From contig SVFH01000009.1 of the NCBI GenBank assembly GCA_015056945.1, positions 1 through 64,000 of the forward strand: a stretch of 64,000 nt of DNA, read 5' to 3'. Source of the stretch: Lachnospiraceae bacterium. GTDB taxonomy: Bacteria > Bacillota > Clostridia > Lachnospirales > Lachnospiraceae. The notes beneath the pieces are model-generated. The model saw only the letters and a program-made list of their open reading frames with translations, did not search any database and was not told the DNA's origin. Of the stretch, positions 8,543 through 18,200 are shown piece by piece; position 1 is the stretch's first letter, and each line of letters begins with the position of its first letter. Position numbers and translations under genes: made by a program.

Positions 8543-8612
8543 AATTTTCCTCCTAAAATTTGCTTATATAAAGCTTCTATTTCAACCTTACCGGTTGTTT
8601 GCTCTTTTCCTC

Positions 8613-8648
8613 AAAAATTCCAAAGGTGACGTAAATCACCTTTGGAAT
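8613..8648 (-). terminator. Terminator or attenuator between isomerase and transketolase genes
   Basis: A perfect 13-bp stem, ATTCCAAAGGTGA (8617-8629) with 8636-8648 and a 6-nt loop, is followed on the minus strand by TTTTTGAGG. It starts 20 bases after the isomerase stop. Read-through into the transketolase genes is likely, since the pathway needs both. Confidence 0.75.
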
Positions 8649-8668
8649 CTATTAGTTAAGTCTTACAA

Positions 8669-10153
8669 TTAAGCGAACGGATTCTCTGTAGGATATCTTA
8701 CGCCTGCAGGCTGATTGTATCCGATTTCATCCACTTCAACACCTGCAAACTTGAATACTTCGTAAATTGTCTTTCCGAAGTGTCCGAATGCAACTGCTCC
8801 GTGATGAGGATAGTTCTTCTCAATCAATACGTGACGATAGAATCTTCCCATCTCAGGAATAGCGAATACACCGATAGCACCGAAGGACTTGGTTGCTACG
8901 TTAAGAACTTCACCTTCTGCAATGTAACCACGAAGCTTGCAATCAGCTGTGGACTGGAGACGGTAGAATGTAATCTTTCCGGGTGCGATATCGCCTTCCA
9001 AAGTACCCTGAGTAACTTCTTCAGGAAGGTTTCTAGCCATAATCTTCTGGTATCTCATTTCGCAGAATGACAACTTGGAAGAAGCTGTGTTACCGCAATG
9101 GAATCCCATGAAGGTATCTTTATGTGTATAGTTGTACTTGCCTTCGATAGATTCTTTGAACATATCTGCAGGTACAGAGTTGTTGATGTCAAGAAGTGTA
9201 ACAGCATCTTCTGTAATACATGTACCAATGTACTCTGATAATGCGCCGTAGATATCTACTTCACAAGATACAGGAATACCCATAGCTGTTAAACGGCTGT
9301 TTACATAGCAGGGAACGAAACCAAACTGTGTCTGGAATGCAGGCCAGCATTTACCGGCAATAACAACATATTCCTTGCATCCTTTGTGTGCTTCTACCCA
9401 GTCAAGTAATGTCAACTCATACTGAGCAAGTCTTTCCAATACTTCAGGCTTCTTGTTTCCGGCGCCAAGTTCAGCTGCCATTTCAGCAACCTTAGCGGGA
9501 ATTCTTTCATCGCCTGCATGGTTCTTGAATGCTTCAAAAAGGTCAAGTTCAGAGTTTTCTTCGATTTCAACACCAAGGTTGTAAAGCTGCTTAATAGGAG
9601 CATTACAAGCAAGGAAGTTGGAAGGTCTGGGGCCGAAAGAAATAACTTTCAAGCTCTTCATACCAACAAGTGCTCTTACCATAGGTACGAATTCGTGAAT
9701 CATATCTGCACATTCTTCTGCTGTACCAACAGGGTACTCAGGAATGTATGCTTTCACATTACGAAGCTTCATTGCATAGCTTGCGTTTAACACACCGCAG
9801 TAAGCATCGCCACGGCCGTCCATAAGGTCGTTCTGGCTTTCTTCTGCTGCTGCACAAATCATTGCAGGACCATCGAAAATCTGAACAAGTAATGTTTCAG
9901 AAATTTCGGGACCAAAGTTTCCAAGGTATACACAAAGAGCGTTACATCCCTGTTCTTTCAAATCTTTAGCAGCTGCAACTGCCTGTACTTCGCTTTCTAC
10001 GATACAAATAGGACATTCATAGATATCATCCATGCCGTATTTGTCAGCATAAGCTTTGATTAATGCCTTTCTTCTGTTTACGGATAAACTCTCCGGGAAG
10101 CAGTCACGAGATACTGCTACAATACCAATTTTCGCTTTGGGAATATTGTTCAT
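8669..10153 (-). CDS. L-fucose/L-arabinose isomerase-family protein (probable aldose-ketose isomerase)
   Basis: This 494-residue protein has the general shape of the FucI/AraA superfamily. An N-terminal Rossmann-like region (KIGIVAVSRDCFPESL, then LCVYLGNFGPE) is followed by VISFGPRPSNFLACNAPI and AGKCWPAFQTQFGFVPCYVNSRL, where the metal-binding acidic residues of the family would lie (CEVDIYGALSEYIG). HKDTFMGFHCGNTA contains candidate catalytic His residues. It should isomerise a free aldose to a ketose for the adjacent XylB-type kinase. I cannot tell which sugar; D-arabinose, L-fucose-like or D-xylose-related substrates are all open. GGAGGAAAG supports the start. It is the third gene of the operon. 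Confidence 0.8.
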   Translation of the reverse strand: MNNIPKAKIGIVAVSRDCFPESLSVNRRKALIKAYADKYGMDDIYECPICIVESEVQAVAAAKDLKEQGCNALCVYLGNFGPEISETLLVQIFDGPAMICAAAEESQNDLMDGRGDAYCGVLNASYAMKLRNVKAYIPEYPVGTAEECADMIHEFVPMVRALVGMKSLKVISFGPRPSNFLACNAPIKQLYNLGVEIEENSELDLFEAFKNHAGDERIPAKVAEMAAELGAGNKKPEVLERLAQYELTLLDWVEAHKGCKEYVVIAGKCWPAFQTQFGFVPCYVNSRLTAMGIPVSCEVDIYGALSEYIGTCITEDAVTLLDINNSVPADMFKESIEGKYNYTHKDTFMGFHCGNTASSKLSFCEMRYQKIMARNLPEEVTQGTLEGDIAPGKITFYRLQSTADCKLRGYIAEGEVLNVATKSFGAIGVFAIPEMGRFYRHVLIEKNYPHHGAVAFGHFGKTIYEVFKFAGVEVDEIGYNQPAGVRYPTENPFA

Positions 10154-10246
10154 TGTTTCTTTCCTCCTATATTTTGTAGATAATTCTACTTTTTCTTTTT
10201 ATAAACAATTTGATTATACTACACCTTCTGTGTTTCGTACAACAAA

Positions 10247-10873
10247 TTATTCGTTAACATTTAAGTTTTTACCAATCAAACCAATATGAGCACCTGCATC
10301 AAGTCCGCCTTCTGCATGGCCGATTAACCATTTGTTCTTTGCGGTAATCAATGCATCTTCACTACCTGCATGCTTGGAATCAAGCGGAAGATTGGTTCCC
10401 TTCGGCAATACAACACCGACTTTGAAGCCCTCACCCTTTACACCGCAGGGAGCATAATGAAGCGTTGTAGCATAGAATTCTACCGCTGTTCCCTTCGGGC
10501 AGAAGAATGCTTCTACCAATGAAGTATCATATGTGTAATCTTTGGTAATATCCTGCTGTGAACCAAGCATGAAAATTGCATCAGTTGCAGCAATATTAAT
10601 TTCGGAATCACGATGATACTCTAAAGCATTCAGTAATTCATTGTGTCCGTTACAATATCCGATCTGAATCGGCATTTCACCATATGTTTTAGTAGAAATT
10701 TCCTGATATGCAGGAAGTTTTTCAAGTGCTTCGCAACCCGGAACATATTCTACGCCTTCAGCAGGTAATTCGATATCATTCTCAAGTGTTGCGATGATTT
10801 CTGAGAAATCAACGTTGTCAATAATTTTACCGTATTTGGCAAATTCAGGATCTGTTACTTTGTAAATTTTCAT
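10247..10873 (-). CDS. DUF4867-family protein in sugar operon
   Basis: This 208-residue soluble protein opens MKIYKVTDPEFAKYGKIID. The body (IQIGYCNGHNELLNALEYHRDSE in outline, then PKGTAVEFYATTLHYAPC) resembles a cupin-like, metal-binding sugar enzyme. The His and Glu residues around CNGHNELLNALEYH and the His of LHYAPC could be ligands. I recall it as the DUF4867 family, which has no assigned reaction that I know. Its place between a kinase and an isomerase argues for an epimerase, mutarotase or auxiliary isomerase step. It has a good ribosome binding site (GAAAGGGG), and XylB ends 30 bases upstream. Confidence 0.7.
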   Translation of the reverse strand: MKIYKVTDPEFAKYGKIIDNVDFSEIIATLENDIELPAEGVEYVPGCEALEKLPAYQEISTKTYGEMPIQIGYCNGHNELLNALEYHRDSEINIAATDAIFMLGSQQDITKDYTYDTSLVEAFFCPKGTAVEFYATTLHYAPCGVKGEGFKVGVVLPKGTNLPLDSKHAGSEDALITAKNKWLIGHAEGGLDAGAHIGLIGKNLNVNE

Positions 10874-10903
10874 TGTGTAAGCCCCTTTCTATTTATTCCT
10901 GTC

Positions 10904-12373
10904 TTACTGGATCTTCTTAAAAAGTTCCTTGCATGCAGGATAGATTTCTTTAAACTGCTGATATCTTTCTTCATACTTTGCAACAAGTTCTGCATCGGGT
11001 TCCACGGTATCAACAATTTTAACAAGCTTAGCCGCTGCCGCTTCCACGCTTTCGTATTCACCGCAACCAACTGCTGCAAGAATCGCACCACCAAGTGCAG
11101 GACCTTCTTCGCTTTCGATTACATCAACTTTAACATTTAAGATGTTAGCAATCATCTTCTTCCAAAGAGGACTCTTTGCGCCGCCGCCGCAAATCTTGGT
11201 ACGTTCAATCTTAATGCCAAGTGCCTTAGCAACTTCGAAAGAATCTCTAAGCGCAAAACCTACACCTTCCAAAACAGCCTGTGTCATGTCTGCTCTTGTG
11301 GAATCCATTGTAAGACCGATAAAAGTACCTCTTGCAAGAGGATCGTTAATCGGAGAACGCTCACCCATTAAGTAAGGTAAGAAGTATACGTGATTCTCAC
11401 CAAGCTTCTCAATTGCTTTCTGCTCTGCAGCATAGTCTTTGGTTCCGATGATTTCATCCATCCACCACTTATTGCAGCTTGCAGCACTTAACATACATCC
11501 CATCAGGTGATATTTACCGTCAGCATGTGCAAAAGCATGCAATGCATTGAAGCTGTCCACACCAAAATTCTTGGAAGAAATAAAAATTGTTCCGCTTGTT
11601 CCGAGAGAAATGTTACAATTTCCGTCTCCAACGGTTCCTGTACCAACAGCTGCTGCTGCATTGTCTCCGGCACCTGCTATTACCTTACAGGTTGCAGGAA
11701 TACCAAGTTCTGCTGCAACTTCCGGTAAAACAGTTCCAACAACTTCATAAGATTCAAAAATCTTAGCAAGCTTATCTGTGGTAATACCGCAGATATCACA
11801 CATTTCTTTAGACCAGCAACGATTCTTAACATCAAATAATAACATACCTGATGCATCAGAAACGTCTGTACAATGTACTCCTGACAATTTGTATGCGATA
11901 TAGTCCTTGGGAAGCATAATCTTCTCAATTTTGGCAAAAAGCTCCGGCTCATTCTCTTTCATCCAGAGAATCTTCGGTGCTGTAAATCCCGTAAACGCAA
12001 TATTTGCTGTATATTCGGATAACTTAGCGGTTCCGATCACTTGATTCAGATAATCGGTTTCTTTGGTTGTTCTTCCGTCATTCCATAAAATAGCAGGACG
12101 GATTACATTATCCTGTGCATCTAAAACAACAAGACCGTGCATCTGACCGCCGAAACTGATTCCGGCAACTTCAGATTTATCAAAGTCTTTGATTAACTCC
12201 TTAATTCCATCCATACTTTCTCTGTACCAGTCTTCCGGCTTCTGCTCCGACCAGCCCGGCTTCGGGAAAGAAAGCGGATACTCTCTTGATACAATATTTA
12301 ATACTTTTCCTGCCCCGTCCATCAACAATAATTTCACTGCTGATGTACCAAGATCAACACCAATGTATAACAT
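10904..12373 (-). CDS. xylB: Xylulokinase (FGGY family)
   Basis: This 489-residue FGGY-family kinase phosphorylates D-xylulose, or a close ketose, with ATP. The N-terminal phosphate-binding loop is MLYIGVDLGTSAVKLLL. GGQMHGLVVLD is the xylulokinase substrate region, AGAGDNAAAAVGTG carries the catalytic Asp, and GVGFALRDSFE and CGGGAKSPLWKKM form the C-terminal ATP site. TAAGGAGG precedes the ATG. It is the first gene of the operon and faces a LacI-type regulator. Its promoter and operator are readable at 12397-12453. A D-ribulose or L-ribulose substrate cannot be excluded by sequence alone. Confidence 0.9.
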   Translation of the reverse strand: MLYIGVDLGTSAVKLLLMDGAGKVLNIVSREYPLSFPKPGWSEQKPEDWYRESMDGIKELIKDFDKSEVAGISFGGQMHGLVVLDAQDNVIRPAILWNDGRTTKETDYLNQVIGTAKLSEYTANIAFTGFTAPKILWMKENEPELFAKIEKIMLPKDYIAYKLSGVHCTDVSDASGMLLFDVKNRCWSKEMCDICGITTDKLAKIFESYEVVGTVLPEVAAELGIPATCKVIAGAGDNAAAAVGTGTVGDGNCNISLGTSGTIFISSKNFGVDSFNALHAFAHADGKYHLMGCMLSAASCNKWWMDEIIGTKDYAAEQKAIEKLGENHVYFLPYLMGERSPINDPLARGTFIGLTMDSTRADMTQAVLEGVGFALRDSFEVAKALGIKIERTKICGGGAKSPLWKKMIANILNVKVDVIESEEGPALGGAILAAVGCGEYESVEAAAAKLVKIVDTVEPDAELVAKYEERYQQFKEIYPACKELFKKIQ

Positions 12374-12396
12374 GTTCTACCTCCTTAGGATTATCT

Positions 12397-12416
12397 GCCC
12401 GATAACGTGCACGGGC
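12397..12416. promoter_or_regulatory. Candidate LacI-family operator O1 in xylB leader
   Basis: GCCCG (12397-12401) and CGGGC (12412-12416) flank a centre containing CGTGCACG (12406-12413), itself palindromic. The octamer ACGTGCAC (12405-12412) recurs in the second site near 12552. It overlaps the expected transcription start of xylB, the classic place for repression. Confidence 0.55.
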
Positions 12417-12424
12417 ACAAGTCC

Positions 12425-12453
12425 ATAATATCTATTTTCGTGTCAAAAATCAA
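12425..12453 (-). promoter_or_regulatory. Promoter of the xylB operon
   Basis: On the minus strand TTGATT (12453-12448), a 17-base spacer and TATTAT (12430-12425) give a near-consensus vegetative promoter. Transcription should start close to 12418, inside the proposed operator. Confidence 0.6.
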
Positions 12454-12550
12454 TAATCTTTTAATAAAAAGATTTTTGCCTTTTTATTTTCGGCACTTTC
12501 GACAAATAAAACAGGAGTGCTTGTGCAAAATACCATTCCTTCTTTTTTTA

Positions 12551-12591
12551 CACGTGCACACCTTGTTTTTTCTTTCAAACTGGGATAGAAT
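12551..12591 (+). promoter_or_regulatory. Promoter of the LacI-family gene with adjacent candidate operator O2
   Basis: TTGTTT (12563-12568), 17 bases and TAGAAT (12586-12591) form a good promoter 50 bases before the regulator. CACGTGCACA (12551-12560), sharing ACGTGCAC with O1, abuts the -35. This suggests autoregulation and possible looping between O1 and O2, which are 147 bases apart. Confidence 0.55.
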
Positions 12592-12640
12592 ATTTCTTGT
12601 CAAAATATCAAATAAATAACCACAAATAAAGAGGAATACT

Positions 12641-13657
12641 ATGGCTACAATGAAGGAAATTGCCGAACTGGCCGGGGTTTCGCGCGGAACGGTTGACAGA
12701 GTGTTAAACAAACGCGGCGCAGTGAATCCCAAGACTGAAGAAAAAATACTTGAAATCGCCAGGGCTCTTGAATATAAACCAAACAGAGCCGGCATTGCGC
12801 TTGCTGCACAAAAAAGGAAATACCGCTTCGGTATCGTAATGTTCGGCCAGAACAATCCTTTTTTTGATGACGTCAAAAAAGGATTCAATGAACGCATCCG
12901 CGAATTAGAAGAATACAACTGTACCGTATTGTTTAAAAGCACCTCGGATTTCGGTGTTACAGACCAGTTAGAAGCCATTGACCAATTGGTCAATGAAGGA
13001 ATCAATGCTCTTGCCATCGCACCGCAGAACGATGGACGCATAGCCGATAAAATCAACGAACTTTTTGAAGCAGGAATTCCCACTGTCACATTTAATACCG
13101 ATATCGAGAATTCCAAAAGAATCGCCTATGTCGGCAGCGACTATTATAAATGCGGCCAGACTGCCGCAGGCCTGATGAATCTGATGACACATGATGATGT
13201 ACACATCGGAATCATCAACGGTTCCTCAAAGATTCTTTGTCACACGGAACGAATCGCAGGATTTAAGGCATGTCTTGGCAACTATTCCAATATGAAAATT
13301 GCTGATTATTTTGAAAATCATGATGACGATTTCACCAGTTACGAACTGACGAAGGAAATGTTAGAAAAACATCCCGAAATCAATGCTGTTTTCTTTGCTG
13401 CAGGCGGTACACACGGCGGTTGTAAAGCGATTCTTGCTTCCGGGCGTAAAGATATCAAAGTGATTACTTTTGACAAAATCGAAACCACAGTTGAAATGAT
13501 GAAAAAAGGCATCGTTTCCGCCACCATTTGTCAGGAGCCTCATATCCAGGGTTCCCTGCCTTTAAAGATTCTTTTTGATTATTTAACGACCGGTGAGTTG
13601 CCGGCAGTAGAAAAATATTTCACAAAGGTTGAAATCAGAATACTTGAAAATATTTAA
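12641..13657 (+). CDS. LacI-family transcriptional regulator with ribose-binding-type sensor domain
   Basis: The N-terminal helix-turn-helix and hinge (MKEIAELAGVSRGTVDRVLNKRG in outline, then KPNRAGIALAAQ) are typical LacI, though VDRVLNKRG replaces the commoner VSRVLN. From residue 64 a periplasmic-binding-type domain begins (YRFGIVMFGQNNPFFDDVKKG) and resembles the multi-ligand PBP4/RbsB class. GGTHGGCKAILASGRKDI and KIETTVEMMKKGIVSATICQEP form the ligand cleft. It has GAGGAATACT before the ATG. It is divergent from xylB and most likely represses that operon until a sugar or sugar phosphate binds. Confidence 0.88.
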   Translation: MATMKEIAELAGVSRGTVDRVLNKRGAVNPKTEEKILEIARALEYKPNRAGIALAAQKRKYRFGIVMFGQNNPFFDDVKKGFNERIRELEEYNCTVLFKSTSDFGVTDQLEAIDQLVNEGINALAIAPQNDGRIADKINELFEAGIPTVTFNTDIENSKRIAYVGSDYYKCGQTAAGLMNLMTHDDVHIGIINGSSKILCHTERIAGFKACLGNYSNMKIADYFENHDDDFTSYELTKEMLEKHPEINAVFFAAGGTHGGCKAILASGRKDIKVITFDKIETTVEMMKKGIVSATICQEPHIQGSLPLKILFDYLTTGELPAVEKYFTKVEIRILENI

Positions 13658-13664
13658 ACCATAT

Positions 13665-13718
13665 CTCCCGGCCCCGGGAATTTCCTTGGAGATTCATTCG
13701 GGTGACCGGGAGTTTTTT
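13665..13718 (+). terminator. Terminator of the LacI-family gene
   Basis: CTCCCGG (13665-13671) pairs with CCGGGAG (13706-13712), with further GC-rich pairing inside, followed by six Ts. Confidence 0.8.
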
Positions 13719-13779
13719 GCGTAAAGCCTGTATACATTATATTTTCTAAGATTTCTTATGGATTTCCTTGGTTTTTCCG

Positions 13780-14010
13780 AAATTCTTCCGTCAGGCGTAT
13801 CTATAAGAGTATTTTTTCATTTTAGAGCCCACTGTTTCGTATATTTTTCTAAACTCTTTCAAAATTCTTTTACATGCCGTATCTATACAGAAAATCACTC
13901 TCTTTAGAGCCCATTTCGACGATTATTCCGGAGTTTTCTTTAGCCATTCTCTAAAATTCTTCCGCCAGACATATGTATATAAATTATTATTTGATTTAGA
14001 GCCTGTTTCT
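13780..14010. repeat. Three-copy spaced intergenic repeat
   Basis: AAATTCTT begins at 13780, 13862 and 13954, and TTTAGAGCC begins at 13821, 13903 and 13995, exactly 41 bases later in every copy. Between them each copy has a related segment such as TCAGGCGTATCTATA. Intervals are 82 and 92 bases. A weaker partial copy may lie near 13724 (GTAAAGCCTGT). No reading frame or known RNA family is recognised. The region 13719-14036 has no gene. Confidence 0.65.
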
Positions 14011-14036
14011 CATAGCCGTTAATATCAAAATACGTC

Positions 14037-14121
14037 AAAAAGGGAAGTCTTACGGAACCGTCCTCCCAATCATTAGATTCTTAGTCTAACTTTAGGAGAC
14101 GTTCATTTCAGACTTCCCTTT
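14037..14121 (-). terminator. Large nested hairpin, probable terminator of the zinc-ribbon gene
   Basis: Three stacked inverted repeats share one centre. The outer stem is AAAGGGAAGTCT (14039-14050) with AGACTTCCCTTT (14110-14121). The middle stem is CGTCCTCC near 14059 with GGAGACG near 14095. The inner stem is TTAGA with TCTAA around 14072-14089. On the minus strand the outer arm is followed by TTTTT. The structure is much larger than a simple terminator, so a structured RNA or MITE origin is possible. Confidence 0.6.
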
Positions 14122-14136
14122 CTACATTCATAACAC

Positions 14137-15204
14137 TTAATCAAAATTATCCCTCTTTGACATTCCACATTCACAAATTGCCATAAATGAAGGCCTGATT
14201 GCACCACATCTGATACATTTCCACTCTTTTTCCTCTGTTACACGGAACGGATTCGCAAATCGCTTATTTCCGGTTGGCTTCGGTTTCAATCCGAATATAT
14301 CTTCACGCTCTTTTTCTTCCGGTTTCTCGGTAATTGGCGCTCTATTTTCTTCTTTTGGCCTTGTAAACACAGATTTTTCTTCCGGTTTCGCAATCGAAAT
14401 CGGTGACTCATCCTGCTCTTCTATCAGCGGAATCAGCGGTTCCGCTTTCTCTTCCACAATCGGAATCAGCGGTTCCTCTTTCTCTTCCACAATCGGAATG
14501 AAAGGCTCTTCCTCCGAAAGCATCTCCTCCGTCTCCATAATCGGAATCAGCGGCTCTTCTGCCGTCTCCGCAATCGGAATCAACGGCTCTTCTACCGTCT
14601 CCGCAATCGGAATCAACGGCTCCTCTTCCACTATTGGAATCACAGGTTCTGCTGGCTTAAGCTCTTCAGTGCGTACCGGTGCCGCAGTTCTTGCTTCCAC
14701 AGGTTTTGCTACAGGGGGCGTCTGCACCGGTGTCCTGTTTGCAGGCTCAATCGGGCGCATACGAATCGGCGACGTCTCCAAATACTCTGCATACGGAATA
14801 CCATCTGACTGCGCGCCGCCACAAGAACAAAAAGCCTGATATCCTGCATTTCGTTTCCCGCATTCACACATCCAGCCTGATGGCGGAGCCGGTCTTTGCG
14901 CTGCCTGTCTTTTGGCATTGGCAACCCTATACTGTTCTTTCATCTCCGCATCATACGCAAATGCATCGTCCTGCTTTGTTCCGCCGCACTTACAGGTTCC
15001 GACATACGAAGCATTAATGTTTCCGCATCTGCAACGCCATCCGCCGTTTCGAATCAAATTTTTTTCATGTTCTTCTTTATCTATCCAGTTTCTTTGAGAA
15101 TATGTTGACGTTCTGCCATTTGCAGCATCGGAAATTCCTTCCACGACATCAATAATCCCTTCTAAAACACCACCAATCTCAAAATCATCATACCAGTCTC
15201 CCAT
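14137..15204 (-). CDS. Zinc-ribbon protein with EEPLIPI-type repeats, partner of the helicase fusion
   Basis: This 355-residue protein has two N-terminal zinc ribbons, WRCRCGNINASYVGTCKCG and WMCECGKRNAGYQAFCSCG, and one at the C-terminus, WKCIRCGAIRPSFMAICECG. They have a Trp-Cys-Cys...Cys-Cys pattern like RanBP2 or rubredoxin-type knuckles. Between them is a low-complexity acidic region with about eight copies of E-E-P-L-I-P-I. There is no signal peptide. The start at 15204 is set by GAGGAGATGAA; the upstream GTG is inside that region. It lies 38 bases downstream of the giant helicase gene and is surely co-transcribed. No function is known to me; a scaffold that binds nucleic acid or protein is a guess. 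Confidence 0.75.
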   Translation of the reverse strand: MGDWYDDFEIGGVLEGIIDVVEGISDAANGRTSTYSQRNWIDKEEHEKNLIRNGGWRCRCGNINASYVGTCKCGGTKQDDAFAYDAEMKEQYRVANAKRQAAQRPAPPSGWMCECGKRNAGYQAFCSCGGAQSDGIPYAEYLETSPIRMRPIEPANRTPVQTPPVAKPVEARTAAPVRTEELKPAEPVIPIVEEEPLIPIAETVEEPLIPIAETAEEPLIPIMETEEMLSEEEPFIPIVEEKEEPLIPIVEEKAEPLIPLIEEQDESPISIAKPEEKSVFTRPKEENRAPITEKPEEKEREDIFGLKPKPTGNKRFANPFRVTEEKEWKCIRCGAIRPSFMAICECGMSKRDNFD

Positions 15205-15242
15205 TTCATCTCCTCCTCTTAACACAAAAACTTGAATATATA

Positions 15243-18200
15243 TTATGCCTTCTGTGACACACGCATTCCATCTTCGCTAATTACAGCATAGCCACGCTGT
15301 TCTGCGTAAGAAATCGCCACATTTACCATCTGCGCAGATGCTTCATTCACTCTCGTATATCCAAATATTTTGACTGTTTCTTTCATCAAATCGTCTTTGG
15401 CCAACGCAACATTTTTATCCAGAATCTCTTTCACCGCATTGATAATTTCTTCTGCCGGAATCTGATCAACAGAGCGTTTCTTATCTCCTTCTGCAGGCAC
15501 ACGGTAAACACTGTATGTAAGCGGATTCATGTTATCCAGCCAGATGAAATTCTTTCCGCCGCTCGTTGTCTGCTTCATCGGATAATTGCGGAACACCTCT
15601 TCAAAGCGCTCTGTCACACGCGGAGTTTCTCTTGTAAGCCCCCAACACTCAAACACTCTTCTTTTCAGAAGGGATTCTTCAATCGGTGCCTCTGCCTGTA
15701 ACACACGCTCCAACATTTTGGCAATCTGTAACTTCGTTTTTTCCTGATAAAACTCCTCAGAATCTCCGATACGGTCAAACACTCCTACAGAATACGTCTG
15801 ACGCACATAATGCTTCGCCTCTTTTGCCACATCCGAAACTCTGCCTGCAAGTTCTCCGGTTGTTTCTTCTGCAACTGTTTCACCATCCGCAGCAACATCT
15901 TCTGTCGTTAAAACTGCCGTCTCACAACCTTCCGGAATTTCTGACGCCTCAGGTAAAATTCCCGTCTCGGGTGTCGCATCACTTTCCGCTTCATCCGGCA
16001 ATTCCTCACAGATCGGTTCCGGCGAAAGTGCTTTTTCTATTGCTGCAACAATCTTACTGAATTCACGGTCCGGCGTATCCATCCAGTCAAGCGTCCAGAC
16101 GCGATGTAACTTCCATCCGAGTCCCTCCAATACCTGCGGTTGCAAAAGATTTCTGTCACGTGCTGTTCCTGCTGCCATGTAATTTTCACCATCGCAAAGA
16201 ATTCCCAAGCAATAGGTGTCCGGATTCTCAGGATTAACCACACCGATATCCACCTTATATTCAGATGTTCCGATGTCCAGATTCGCCTGATATCCCGCTT
16301 CGTTCAAACGTGCAACAATTGCTTTGGCAACATCACTGTTACGCGGCTTTTTCACATCGTTTCTTGTATACAGTGCATTCTTACCTCTTGCCGCAAACTC
16401 AAGGAATCCTTTCAGCCCGACGAGACCTTCTGACGTAGTTCTTGATAAATCAAGCTGCTCCGGACGAAGCGTCGAGAAAATCATCATACCCTTTCTCGAA
16501 CGCGTAATGGCAACATTCAATCGCCGCCAGCCGCCTTCCTGATTCAGAGGTCCAAAGTTCAAGCCGACTCTGCCGTCCTTATCCGGACCGTAGCCGATTG
16601 AGAAAAGAATCACATCTCGCTCATCACCCTGAACATTTTCAAGATTTTTAACGAAAACAGGTTCCTCTCCGCCAAGAGCGTATACCTCAAGCTCAGGTTT
16701 GGCATGCAGCGCTTCCTGTAAAAGATCATCGATTAATTCCTGTTGTACGGAACTGAAAGTTACCACACCGATACTGCTCTTACGCAGCTCTTCATCTTCC
16801 AGACGTCTGATAATTTCTGCCACAACAGCTTCTGCCTCAGCGCGATTCTGCTTCGTTTTACCACGGTCATACGCACCTTCCACATGCACCCATTTCACCT
16901 CAGATACCAGGTCATTCGGTGACGGGAACGTATATAAAAGGTTGTCGTAATACATCATGTTGCTGTATGCAATGAGACTTTCATGCCTGGATCTGTAATG
17001 CCATAAAAGGTGTTTTTGCGGAAGCGACAATGCAAGGCAGTCGTCCAAAAGACTCTCCATATCTTCCACATCAAGTTCCTCTTCATTCTGCTGGTTTGTC
17101 ATGAAGAAGCTGGTCGGCGGCAACTGTTTCGGGTCACCCACGACAATAACATTCTCTCCCCTTGCCAGCGCACCAACGGATTCTCCTGTCGGCAACTGGG
17201 ACGCCTCATCAAAGATAACCAGGTCAAATTTCGGGAAGGACGGATCAATATATTGCGCCACGGAAATCGGGCTCATTAACATACAGGGACACATTCTTCC
17301 CAGCAATGTCGGAATCTGGTTGAAGAGCTTTCGAATCGGCATCGCCCTTCTCTGACTCTTAATTGCTTTCTGCAAAATACCGAGTTCGGAAGACTGCGCA
17401 ATTCCCTCTCCTGCCTTTGGAATCCTTGCAGAAAGTCTTGCAACAACCTCCTGTCTTGTCAATAACTCAAACTGATCCGAAATCTCACAGAAGCGAGCAA
17501 CTGTTGCATGAAATTGTGCTCCGTTAAACTGTGCAAGAACCGGTTTCTCCGAAATTTCCGCCATTGCAAGTGCCTTGGCAAAATTACATTCAAATACGGG
17601 TAAAAGCTGCTCCCCTGTAAACTCATTCTTTCTGAAACCTTCCGCAATGAGCCCAAGTCCAAGTTCACCCAGTTTATTCTCCGCCTCACAGAATGCCGTG
17701 TAAGAACGTAATTCCTCCGTATTCTGTTTCCATGTCCTGATTTTTTCCTGCATGAAGCTTATAAAATCCGCTTCTGTTTCAAAGCTGCTCCACTGCAAGC
17801 CGTATTCGGACATCAACTTATTCTCTTCCGTTATTGCTTCTTTTCGAACTTGAATAAATGCTTCCAGAGACTGTCGATTTGCCTCTAAAACCGTACCCAT
17901 CCTTTTCTCTGCAATCACACGCTGCACAGCTTGGCTGAACATTCCGTTTGCATCCGCATTCCGGATTGCCTGACATACCAATAAATGCTTCTCATAAAAT
18001 TCTGAGAGCTTATTCCAGTCTGTTTCATCCTTTTGCCATACACCGGCAAAAGCACTCTCCAAAAATGCATCTGACTTAGCATTTTCCCTGATGTTTTTAT
18101 ACATCGCAATCCGCTCATATAACGTTTCAAGATTCTGCTCCGTTACGAAGCGGGGATCAAGCGCAAGAAACTTCAACTCCTTTACAAGAGCATTGATTTC

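Noticed and set aside
12484-13116. 210-codon frame antisense to the LacI-family gene
   Set aside because: It is the mirror of a well-supported gene, has no ribosome binding site, and its composition follows the codons of the sense strand.
13780-14010. CRISPR array
   Set aside because: Only three diverged copies, two short conserved blocks instead of one repeat, and unequal intervals.
14498-14839. Ser/Gly-rich plus-strand frame
   Set aside because: It is antisense to the EEPLIPI repeats of the zinc-ribbon gene; the repeat itself explains the open frame.
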